Origin: Agromyces salentinus
Lineage (GTDB): Bacteria > Actinomycetota > Actinomycetes > Actinomycetales > Microbacteriaceae
DNA: 64,000 nucleotides
Reading direction: 5' to 3'
Assembly (NCBI RefSeq): GCF_009749395.1
Contig: NZ_WBIR01000006.1
Location: 62,001-126,000, forward strand
Under the pieces are notes generated by a model. That model had not been told where the DNA came from. It saw only the letters and a program-made list of their open reading frames with translations, and ran no database searches. Positions 9,484 through 17,100 of this stretch are shown in pieces. Made by a program: the position numbers and the translations under genes. Each line of letters begins with the position of its first letter. Position 1 is the first letter of the stretch.

Positions 9484-10229
9484 TCTCCGTCCTCATCGCC
9501 GACGACGAGCAGCCCGCGATCGACGAGCTCGCGTTCCTGCTCTCGCAGGATCCGCGCATCGGCACCGTGCACCAGGCGTCCTCGGGGTCCGAGGCGATCC
9601 GCCTGCTGACCCGCGAGCCCGTCGACGCCGCGTTCCTCGACATCCACATGCCCGGCCTGAACGGCTTCGACCTGGCGCGGGCCCTGCAGCGATTCGAGCA
9701 CCGCCCCGCGCTCGTCTTCGTGACCGCCGACGAGGAGGGCGCGCTCGAGGCGTTCGACCTCGCGGCCGTCGACTACCTGCTGAAGCCCGTGCGCACCGAG
9801 CGCCTGCAGCGCTCCGTCGGGCGCATCGTCGAGGCCATGAAGGCGTCCGCGGCCCACACCGGCCCGGTTCCGACGGCCGCGAGCGCACCAGAGATGATCG
9901 CCGTCACCCTCGGCTCGACGACGCGCATGATCCGCCGCGACGAGGTGCGCTACGTCCAGGCGCAGGGCGACTACGCCCGGCTGCACACCGAGGAGGCGAG
10001 CTACCTCGTGCGCGTGCCGATGGCCGACCTCGAGCGGCAGTGGGCCGATGCGGGTTTCGTGCGCGTGCACCGCTCGTACCTCGTCTCGCTCGCCCACCTC
10101 TCGCGCATCCGCCTGGGTGCCGACCGCCCGAGCGTGACCGTCGCGGATGCCGAGCTCCCCGTGAGCCGTCGCCTGCTGCCCGCCCTCCGCGAGCGCCTCG
10201 AGTCGGCGACCCTGCGACCGCGCCCATGA
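9480..10229 (+). CDS. LytTR-family response regulator
   Basis: A 249-residue two-domain regulator. The receiver domain covers residues 1-118, with the acidic pocket at residues 8-9, phospho-acceptor Asp54 in FLDIHMPG and the conserved Lys near DYLLKPV. A LytTR DNA-binding domain covers about residues 145-245 (VRYVQAQGDYARLHT, FVRVHRSYLV). It should act with the kinase upstream and most simply controls the flanking symporter operons. The gene overlaps both neighbours by 4 nt. Confidence 0.9.
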   Translation: MISVLIADDEQPAIDELAFLLSQDPRIGTVHQASSGSEAIRLLTREPVDAAFLDIHMPGLNGFDLARALQRFEHRPALVFVTADEEGALEAFDLAAVDYLLKPVRTERLQRSVGRIVEAMKASAAHTGPVPTAASAPEMIAVTLGSTTRMIRRDEVRYVQAQGDYARLHTEEASYLVRVPMADLERQWADAGFVRVHRSYLVSLAHLSRIRLGADRPSVTVADAELPVSRRLLPALRERLESATLRPRP

Positions 10230-10714
10230 CGGATCGGTCGGATGCCGCGGGCCTGTCGCCTCACGGCGGTCGAGGAGCGGAGCCTCTCGAGACCAGCGGA
10301 GCCCAGGAGGGTCTCGATACGGGCGCTGGGCGCCCTACTCGACCACCGGTCCCGCCCGCCCGCGTGCGGGTCACCGCCCCGCGCACCGGCTCGACCGCGG
10401 CATCCGCTCGATCACTGCCGACCAGGGGCGCGACGACCAGCGAGCCGGCGAGCGTGTACGTGCGCTCGCTCATCCGCTCGCAGCTGCGGCTCGGCATCAC
10501 GTACGCCCTCGGATTCGTCGGCGCGACGGCCGCCTTCGTGCTCGCGATCGTCCTGACGCCGGTGCTCGACGAGACGTTCGTGTGGGGCGTGCCCCTGTCG
10601 TGGCTGCTGCTCGCGGTCGGCATCTATCCGCTCGCGATCACGGTCGGGGTGCTCTACGCGCGCGCCGCGGCGCGCAACGAGGCCAGGTACCGCGCCCTCA
10701 CGGAGGCCCCGTGA
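10226..10714 (+). CDS. DUF485-like two-helix membrane protein with a repeat-derived N-terminus
   Basis: A 162-residue protein. The last 95 residues resemble a DUF485 partner protein: a polar RSLIRSQLRLG lead, a helix at about 92-112, a helix at about 120-145, then a basic tail. The first 65 residues are Pro/Gly/Arg-rich with no predicted fold. Bases 10268-10344 within them are a dispersed palindromic repeat, which is read in frame here. The ATG at 10226 overlaps the regulator's stop by ATGA, which supports this start. A later start after the repeat is the alternative. It precedes the second symporter by a GTGA overlap. Confidence 0.65.
   Translation: MTDRSDAAGLSPHGGRGAEPLETSGAQEGLDTGAGRPTRPPVPPARVRVTAPRTGSTAASARSLPTRGATTSEPASVYVRSLIRSQLRLGITYALGFVGATAAFVLAIVLTPVLDETFVWGVPLSWLLLAVGIYPLAITVGVLYARAAARNEARYRALTEAP
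10268..10344. repeat. Dispersed palindromic (REP-like) element, copy 1
   Basis: Two arms face each other: GGTCGAGGAGCGGAGC...CTCGAGACC (10268-10294) and GGTCTCGATACG...CTACTCGACC (10310-10344). The first arm matches 27291-27317 on the other strand at 25 of 27 positions. Elements of this type are, as far as I know, scattered in Microbacteriaceae genomes. This copy lies inside an open reading frame and adds a multiple of three bases or replaces non-essential linker. Confidence 0.6.
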
Positions 10715-12303
10715 ACGCCGCGATCAGCTACGCCGCGATCACCGCGGTCGCGCTGGCATCCGCCCTGATCGGCTTCTACGGCCTCCGCGTCTCGCGCACG
10801 ACGAGCGACTTCTACGTCGCCTCGCGCACCGTACGGCCATGGTGGAACGCCTCGGCGATCGGGGGCGAGTACCTCTCGGCGGCGAGCTTCCTCGGCATCG
10901 CCGGCCTCATCCTCACGACCGGATCGGCCGGGCTCTGGTTCCCGATCGGGTACACCGCCGGATACCTCATGCTGCTGCTCTTCGTGGCCGCCCCGCTCCG
11001 ACGCTCGGGGGCGTACACGATCCCCGACTTCACCGAGGCGCGGCTCGAGTCGCGCGGCGCGCGCCTGGTGACGAGCACGCTCGTGATCGTCATCGGCTGG
11101 CTCTACATCGTGCCGCAGCTGCAGGGCGCCGCATTGGCCGTGCGCATCACGACGGGGTTGCCCTCGTGGGCGGGTTCGCTCGCGGTCGCCGTCATCGTCG
11201 CCGTCGTCGTCGCGGCGGGCGGCATGCGCTCCATCACGTTCGTGCAGGCGTTCCAGTTCTGGCTGAAGCTCACCGCCATCGCGGTGCCCGCCGTGGTGCT
11301 GCTCATCTTCGTCGGCGGCGTCGAACCGGCGCTGCCGCCCGTCGAGGCGTTCCCGGCCGCGGCCGGCCCGGGCGACCACGACCCCTATCGCACGGTCTCG
11401 CTCATGGTCGCGCTGCTGTTCGGCACCCTCGGGCTCCCGCACGTGCTCGTGCGCTTCTACACGAACCCCGACGGCGGTGCCGCGCGGCGCACGACCGTGC
11501 TCGTGCTCATGCTGCTCTCGGTGTTCTACCTGTTCCCGACCATCCTCGGCCTCCTCGGCCGGGCGTTCGCACCCGACCTCGCGGCCACCGGGGACGCCGA
11601 CGCGCTCGTGCTCGTGCTGCCCGACCGACTCGTTCCCGGCTGGGCCGGGGACCTGCTCACCGCACTCGTCATCGCGGGCGCATTCGCCGCGTTCCTCTCG
11701 ACCTCGTCTGGCCTCGTTGTCTCGCTCGCGGGCGTGATCAGCCAGGACCTGCTCGGCGGCAGCGTGCGCGGGTTCCGGATCGCCGCCGTCGCGTCCTCGT
11801 TCGTCCCGCTGATCGTGGCGCTCGCCACCGATTCCACCGGGCTCGCGGGCAGCGTCGGGCTCGTCTTCGCCTTCACCGCCTCCACCCTCTGTCCGATGCT
11901 GCTGCTCGGCATCTGGTGGCGCGGGCTCACCGCGCGCGGCGCGATCGCGGGCATGCTCACGGGAGCCGTGCTCTCGGGCTCGGCCATCCTCGGCGGCGGC
12001 ATCATCTCGGCCGCGGTGCCCGCGATCCGTCCCTTCCTCGAGCAGCCGGCCGCGTGGACCGTGCCCCTCGCCCTGCTCGTGACGGTGCTCGCCTCCGTCG
12101 CCGACCGACGACGTCGACCGCGGGGCGTCGACGCCTTCTTCACCCGGCTGCACGTGCCGGAGCCGACGGGCCGCGCGCTCCCGCAGGCCGGGGCGGTGTC
12201 GGGGCCCGCTGCCTCGGGCGCGGCGGCCGGCACCAGCGACCGCGGGGCGTCGAGCGCAACTGCGGGCCCCGGCGGCCCGGCCTCGCCCGACGCCCGCGGC
12301 TAG
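10711..12303 (+). CDS. Sodium:solute symporter (second SSS carrier of the locus)
   Basis: A 530-residue SSS transporter with about 13 helices. It carries GGEYLSAASFLGIAG near residues 50-64 and LPHVLVRFYTNPDG mid-protein, both shared with the ActP-like carrier on the other side of the locus, so a monocarboxylate substrate is likely. The last 50 residues are a Gly/Ala/Ser-rich cytoplasmic tail. Its GTG start overlaps the DUF485-like gene by GTGA. It is the last gene of the kinase-regulator operon. The TAG stop is shared with the -10 box of the tauE-like gene. Confidence 0.87.
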   Translation: MNAAISYAAITAVALASALIGFYGLRVSRTTSDFYVASRTVRPWWNASAIGGEYLSAASFLGIAGLILTTGSAGLWFPIGYTAGYLMLLLFVAAPLRRSGAYTIPDFTEARLESRGARLVTSTLVIVIGWLYIVPQLQGAALAVRITTGLPSWAGSLAVAVIVAVVVAAGGMRSITFVQAFQFWLKLTAIAVPAVVLLIFVGGVEPALPPVEAFPAAAGPGDHDPYRTVSLMVALLFGTLGLPHVLVRFYTNPDGGAARRTTVLVLMLLSVFYLFPTILGLLGRAFAPDLAATGDADALVLVLPDRLVPGWAGDLLTALVIAGAFAAFLSTSSGLVVSLAGVISQDLLGGSVRGFRIAAVASSFVPLIVALATDSTGLAGSVGLVFAFTASTLCPMLLLGIWWRGLTARGAIAGMLTGAVLSGSAILGGGIISAAVPAIRPFLEQPAAWTVPLALLVTVLASVADRRRRPRGVDAFFTRLHVPEPTGRALPQAGAVSGPAASGAAAGTSDRGASSATAGPGGPASPDARG

Positions 12304-12306
12304 ACT
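12301..12306 (+). promoter_or_regulatory. -10 box TAGACT of the TauE gene, overlapping the symporter stop
   Basis: TAGACT begins with the TAG stop of the symporter and ends 6 nt before the GTG at 12313. No ribosome site is present. Confidence 0.55.
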
Positions 12307-12312
12307 GCCCCG

Positions 12313-13053
12313 GTGCTCCTCGCCGTCGCCCTCTCCGTGCTCGTCGGCGCGATCGCGCAGCGGGTCACGGGCATGGGCTTCGCCCTCGTCGCCTCGCCGG
12401 CCCTCGTCATCCTGCTCGGCCCGTTCGACGGCGTCATCGTCGTGAACCTCTGCGCCGTGATCTCCTCGCTCATCATCCTGCCGCGGGTGTGGCGCTTCGT
12501 CGAGTGGCGGCGGTTCGGGCTGCTCGTGGCCCCGGCGCTCGTCGGCACGCTGGTGGGCGCCCTCATCGCCGCCCACGTGCCCGGCGCCCCCCTCCAGGTG
12601 GTCATCGGCGTGCTCGTCATCGGAGCGCTGACGACCTCCCTCCTCGTGACGCGCGCCGAGCACGTCGCCCGCGGCTGGCCGCCGGCCGTCATCGCGGGCG
12701 GGGCATCCGGGGTCATGAACGCGGCGGCCGGCGTCGGCGGCCCCGCCCTCAGCGTCTACGCCGTCGCGACCCGGTGGTCGCAGGTCGGATTCGCCGCCAC
12801 GGCGCAGCCGTACTTCGTCGTCATCGGCGCGGCATCCCTCGCCCTGAAGCTCGGCCAGACCGGCTGGGCGGTGCCCGAGCTCGAACCCGGCGCCTGGCCG
12901 TGGATCATCGCCGCACTCCTCGTGGGCCTCGGCATCGGCGAACTGCTGCACCGCCGCATCCCGCACCATGCGGCGCGCACGGCGGTGATCGTGATCGCCT
13001 ACCTCGGCGGCGCCGCGGCCCTCATCGACGGCGCGATCGAGCTCTGGGGTTGA
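12313..13053 (+). CDS. TauE/SafE-family sulfite/anion exporter-like membrane protein
   Basis: A 246-residue protein with seven or eight membrane helices and the two-repeat layout of TauE/SafE. The first repeat has a polar RVTGMGFALVASPALVILLGP turn (cited in part). The second has GGASGVMNAAAGVGGPALSVY, where the conserved GGPxxxxY segment lies. Family members move sulfite, sulfonates or other organic anions across the membrane; the substrate here is unknown. It starts with GTG from a leaderless promoter. It converges with the GNAT gene, leaving 12 bp between stops. Confidence 0.82.
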   Translation: MLLAVALSVLVGAIAQRVTGMGFALVASPALVILLGPFDGVIVVNLCAVISSLIILPRVWRFVEWRRFGLLVAPALVGTLVGALIAAHVPGAPLQVVIGVLVIGALTTSLLVTRAEHVARGWPPAVIAGGASGVMNAAAGVGGPALSVYAVATRWSQVGFAATAQPYFVVIGAASLALKLGQTGWAVPELEPGAWPWIIAALLVGLGIGELLHRRIPHHAARTAVIVIAYLGGAAALIDGAIELWG

Positions 13054-13065
13054 CGCGGGCGGCGA

Positions 13066-13701
13066 TCAGCGCAGTTCGACGGGCCCGTCGCCACGCGCGG
13101 CGAGCCGCGCCTCGAGGCCGGCTCGCACCCCGGGCCACTCGTCGATGACGATGGAGTAGATCGCGCTGTCGCGCCAGCTGCCGTCGGCCCGGCGCTTGTG
13201 CCGGCGCGCGATGCCCTCGAGGCTCGCCCCGAGTCGCAGGATCGCCGCACGCGAGCGCTCGTTGCGACTGTCGGCCTGCAGCTTGACACGTCCGAATCCG
13301 TGGTCGAACGCGAGGCCGAGCAGCAGGAGCTTCGTCTCCACGTTCACGCCGGAGGCCCAGACCCGCGGGTCGTACGCCGTCCAGCCGATGTGGCCCGACT
13401 CGTTCGCGAGGTCGAGGTCGGCGAACTTCGTGGCCCCTACGACGCGGCCGTCGTGGTCGCCCCCGTGCAGCCGAACGGTCCATGGAAGCGCGAGTCGGCC
13501 GCCCTCGTAGTAGCCGAGCGCGAACCGGGCGAACGCCTCGTCGTCGGCGGGCAGCCCCTCCGGGCCGCCTCCGTATCCGCCGGCGAACACCTCCGGATGG
13601 CGAAGGGCCTCGGCGAGCGCGGGAACATCCGCGGGCACGAACGGTTCGAGACGGATGATTCGGCCGACGATCGGCTCGGCCGGGGGAAGCGCAGCGGTCA
13701 C
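13066..13701 (-). CDS. GNAT-family N-acetyltransferase (RimJ/RimL type)
   Basis: A 211-residue acetyltransferase. The fold can be followed from IIRLEPFVPADVPAL, through the VVGATKFADLD strand and GHIGWTAYDPRVWASGVNVETK (cited in part; the acetyl-CoA-binding region), to the KLQADSRNERSRAAILRLGASLEG segment. It resembles RimJ/RimL-like enzymes that acetylate protein N-termini or small amines. I chose the GTG at 13701 because CAGACT lies 6 nt upstream, as it does for corA. An ATG at 13734 is possible. Confidence 0.75.
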   Translation of the reverse strand: MTAALPPAEPIVGRIIRLEPFVPADVPALAEALRHPEVFAGGYGGGPEGLPADDEAFARFALGYYEGGRLALPWTVRLHGGDHDGRVVGATKFADLDLANESGHIGWTAYDPRVWASGVNVETKLLLLGLAFDHGFGRVKLQADSRNERSRAAILRLGASLEGIARRHKRRADGSWRDSAIYSIVIDEWPGVRAGLEARLAARGDGPVELR

Positions 13702-13779
13702 CGCACGAGTCTGGCACACCGCATCCGCCGGACCCATGCCGTCGCCCGGGTCGCCCTTCCACCGCGTCGGGCGCCGACG

Positions 13780-13785
13780 TAGGCT
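13780..13785 (+). promoter_or_regulatory. -10 box TAGGCT of the antitoxin-like gene (leadered)
   Basis: This TAGGCT lies 48 nt upstream of the ATG at 13834, so the transcript should have a leader of about 40 nt with an AGGG ribosome site. Confidence 0.45.
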
Positions 13786-13833
13786 GGCCTCAGGCGGGCG
13801 ACGACGCCCGTGGATGAGACGAGGGACACGCAC

Positions 13834-14052
13834 ATGGCCGGTTTCGACGACATCGCCAAGCAGGCGGGCGACTTCATCGAGCAGAACAAGGACAAGATCC
13901 ACGAGGTCCTGAAGAGCGAGCAGGCCGAGGACATCAGTGACAAGGTCCTCGACGGCATCGGCGAAGCGGTCAAGAAGATCGCGCCCGACGAGCACGACGG
14001 CACGATCGACGACGTCAAGGCGAACATCGACAAGTCGGTCGGCAACCAGTAG
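13834..14052 (+). CDS. MT0933-type antitoxin-like small protein
   Basis: A 72-residue, highly charged helical protein (FDDIAKQAGDFIEQNKDKIH, cited in part). It resembles the MT0933/Rv0909 antitoxin family of actinobacteria, in which alternating Lys/Asp/Glu helices surround a DKVxDGI-like core; here DKVLDGIGEAVKKI. In mycobacteria a member pairs with a toxin, but no toxin gene lies next to it here, so the antitoxin name is by similarity only. The ATG follows ACGAGGGACACGCAC. An in-frame ATG at 13810 is possible. Confidence 0.6.
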   Translation: MAGFDDIAKQAGDFIEQNKDKIHEVLKSEQAEDISDKVLDGIGEAVKKIAPDEHDGTIDDVKANIDKSVGNQ

Positions 14053-14060
14053 CCGAACGC

Positions 14061-14112
14061 GAACGACACGGCGCCCCGCCCGGATGGAACCGGGCGGGGC
14101 GCCGTGTCGTTC
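14061..14112. terminator. Bidirectional terminator with a perfect 23-bp stem
   Basis: Bases 14061-14083 and 14090-14112 are exact inverted complements around a 6-nt loop (ATGGAA). The hairpin lies between the 3' ends of the antitoxin-like gene (plus) and the giant surface protein gene (minus), so it can serve both. Confidence 0.85.
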
Positions 14113-14139
14113 AGGCGGCGGGCGGCGCGGCTGCCGCCA

Positions 14140-17100
14140 TCACGCCTGCCGGCGTCGCCTCGCGAGGAGCACCATGCCCGCGCCGAAGGCGATGAGCAGG
14201 GCGCCGTATCCGATCCAGGCCCAGACGGCCGCCCCATCGACACCCGTGACCGGCGGCGCTGCGGCGAACTCGTTGTCGACCGTGATGGTCGCCGTCTCGT
14301 CGAGGCCGACGACGACCGGGGTGTCCTCGGTCGCGCTGACGGTGACGCCGATCGCGCCACCCGCGTCGGTCTCCTCGGCCCAGCACTCGGTGCCGATCGG
14401 CAGGTCGGTCAGCGTCACGGTCTCGCCGGCGGCGATGGGCACCGACTCGGCGTCGAACGCGACGTACGGGTCGTTGCCCTCGCCCCGGTCGAACGTGCAG
14501 GTCACCGCGAGCATGAACGTCTTGCCGGCGGCCTGGTCGACCGCACCGCTGACGGTCTTCTCGAGGTCGACCGTTCCCTCCTCGAAGGTGTTCGTCGCCG
14601 TGAGCTCGAGCGTCTGCGGCTCGTCCTCGACGTCCACCACCGCGGCGTTGTCGTACGAGTCGAAGTCGATCGTGCTCTCGGTCGCGCCGGCGGCATCCGT
14701 CTCCTCGCCGAAGCAGTGGGTCTGGTACGGCAGCTTCAGCGGATCGCCGTCTTCACGGAGCACCGGCACCGTCTCGTCGGCGCCCACCTCGACCGGCCCG
14801 GAGAAGACCGTGACGATCGTGCCGAACACGTCGAGCTGGCAGGTCACCTGCACGGTGAAGGTCGCGTCCTGCACGTAGGACTCGTCGGCCGCTGAGCCGT
14901 CGACTTCCTTCGTCAGGTCGATCGTGCCCAGCGAGAACACGTTGAGGAAGACGGCCGTGACCACGGTCTCGACGCCCTCTGTCGCCTGGTCCTCGATCGT
15001 GACCGTGACCGGCGGCGGCGTGGTGTCCGCATCCGCATCGAAGGTCTCGGTCACGACGCAGACCGACCCGACGGGGATGCCGCCGATGGTCTCGCTCGTG
15101 AACGGCCCCTCGGTGCCGTCGCCCACGACCACGAGCTCCTGATCGACGACGGACTGCCCGTCGTAGGTGCACTCGACCTGGAACAGGAAGGGCCCGTTCG
15201 AGAACTCCGGCACGCCGGGTCCGGTGACGGCCTTCAGCACGTTCAGGCCGCCGGTGCGGAACTCGTTCTCGACGGTCACCGCCACGGGGTCCTCGGTCGT
15301 GTCATCGCCGATGACGAACTCGGACGGCGTCACGGTCGACTCCGTCGCCTCGCCGTCGTCGAGCTCTGCGACCGTGCAGTCCGCGCCGGTCGGCAGGTTC
15401 TCGACGAGCCAGACGTCGCCGGGGGCGTCCTTCGTGAGCGTGCGCGTGTCGCTGTAGACGACGTCGGGGTCCGCGCCCTCGAGCGTGCAGACGAGCTCCA
15501 CCTCGAAGTCGCCGAACGTGCCGCCCCACGCGTCGGCGCCGGTGCCGGTCACGGCCTTCGTGATCTCGACCGTGCCGACCGTGAAGGTGTTGGTCACCGC
15601 GACGGTCGTCACGATCACGCCCTCGATGTCGGGCAGGAGGGTGAAGACCGCCTCGGATGCCTCGCCCAGGTCGGTCTCGGTTCCGCCCTGCTCGATCACG
15701 ATCGACGTGGATGCGCCGCCCTGGTCCGTCTCGGTGACCGTGCACTCGCTTCCCGCCGGGAGGGTGTCGTACGTCTGCTCCTCGCCGTCGGCGAGGTCGA
15801 AGGCCTCGTCGAGCACCGTTTCGCCCTCGAACTCGCAGGTCGCGGTGAACGAGAAGACCGTGTCGTAGGCGATCGGGTCGCCGCCCGCGTTCTCGGCACC
15901 GCCGTTGTCGACGTCCTTCGCCACGATGAAGGACGCATCGGGGAACTCGTTCGTCACCGTGATGGCGACCGGCTCCTCGACATCGCCGGTCACCGGAATC
16001 GGGTTGTCAGCCGTGTTGCTGATCGTGATCTCGTACGCACCCTGCCCATCGGGCTCCTCGGCGTAGCACTCCGAGCCCACCGGGATATCCGTCAGCGTCT
16101 CCGACTGGCCGCCCTCGATCGTGACCGGCTCCTGGTCGTAGATCACGATCGGCTCGTTGCCGTCGCCACGATCGAACGTGCAGGTCACGAGGATCTCGAA
16201 CGTCACGCCCTCCGCGTGATCGGGGTTCCCATCCAACGCCTTCGCAACCACGAGCTCGCCGTACTCGAACGTGTTCGTCGCCGTCAGCACAAGCGCCTGC
16301 GGCGCCTCCTCCTCGGACGCGACCACGATCACCGCGTTCTCGAACGAATCGAAGTCAACGCTCGAGGACGTCGCGCCCGCGGCATCCGTCTCGACGCCCC
16401 AGCAGTGCGTTCCCAACGGCAGCAGCAACGGCTCACCCGTCGCTGCATCGAGCACCGTGGTCGTCTCGCCGCCGACCACCTCGACATCACCCTCGAACAC
16501 CGGGTCGCCCTCAGCCGTGAACGAGCAGGTCACCTGCACCGTGTACGTCGCACCCGCGATCTCCGGAATCTCGGATGCCGCACCCTCGACGACCTTCGAC
16601 ACCGCGATCGTGCCCGCACTGAACGGGTTCACGAAGTCCACGTCCACGACCTGGGGAGCGCCCTGCTCGTCCACGTCGGGGATAACGACCGTGACCGGAT
16701 CGGGCGTGGCATCCGCCCCGCCGTCATCGGTTTCGGTGACCGCGCAGGAGCTGCCGACGGGGAGGCCGGTCACCTCCTCGGAGAGGAGCGGTCCGGCCGT
16801 GCCGTCGCCCGTGATCGTCAGTTCGCCCTCGCCGACGACCGCGCCCAGGTAGGTGCACGTGTACCCGTAGACGAAGTCGACGCCGTCGGTGAACTCGGTC
16901 CCGGGTCCGGTGATGTTCTTCTGGATCTGGAAACCGCCGACCCGGAAGTCGTTCGTCACCGTGACCGCGACCGGGTCGCCCTCGTCACCGACGACACCCA
17001 CGGTGACCGACTCGGGGTCGATCGTGACCTCGGTGGCGCCGGCGGTGTCGGGCTCGGTCACCGTGCAGTCGGCACCGGTCGGCAGGTCGCCGACGGTGAC

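Noticed and set aside
10268..10344. Insertion sequence remnant
   Set aside because: No transposase fragment or target duplication is visible. A similar element recurs in another gap, so a small palindromic repeat fits better.
13834..14052. A complete toxin-antitoxin pair
   Set aside because: Only the antitoxin-like gene is present; the neighbours are a GNAT enzyme (convergent, well separated) and the giant surface gene. The GNAT protein is of the RimJ/RimL type, not the short DUF1778-linked toxin type.
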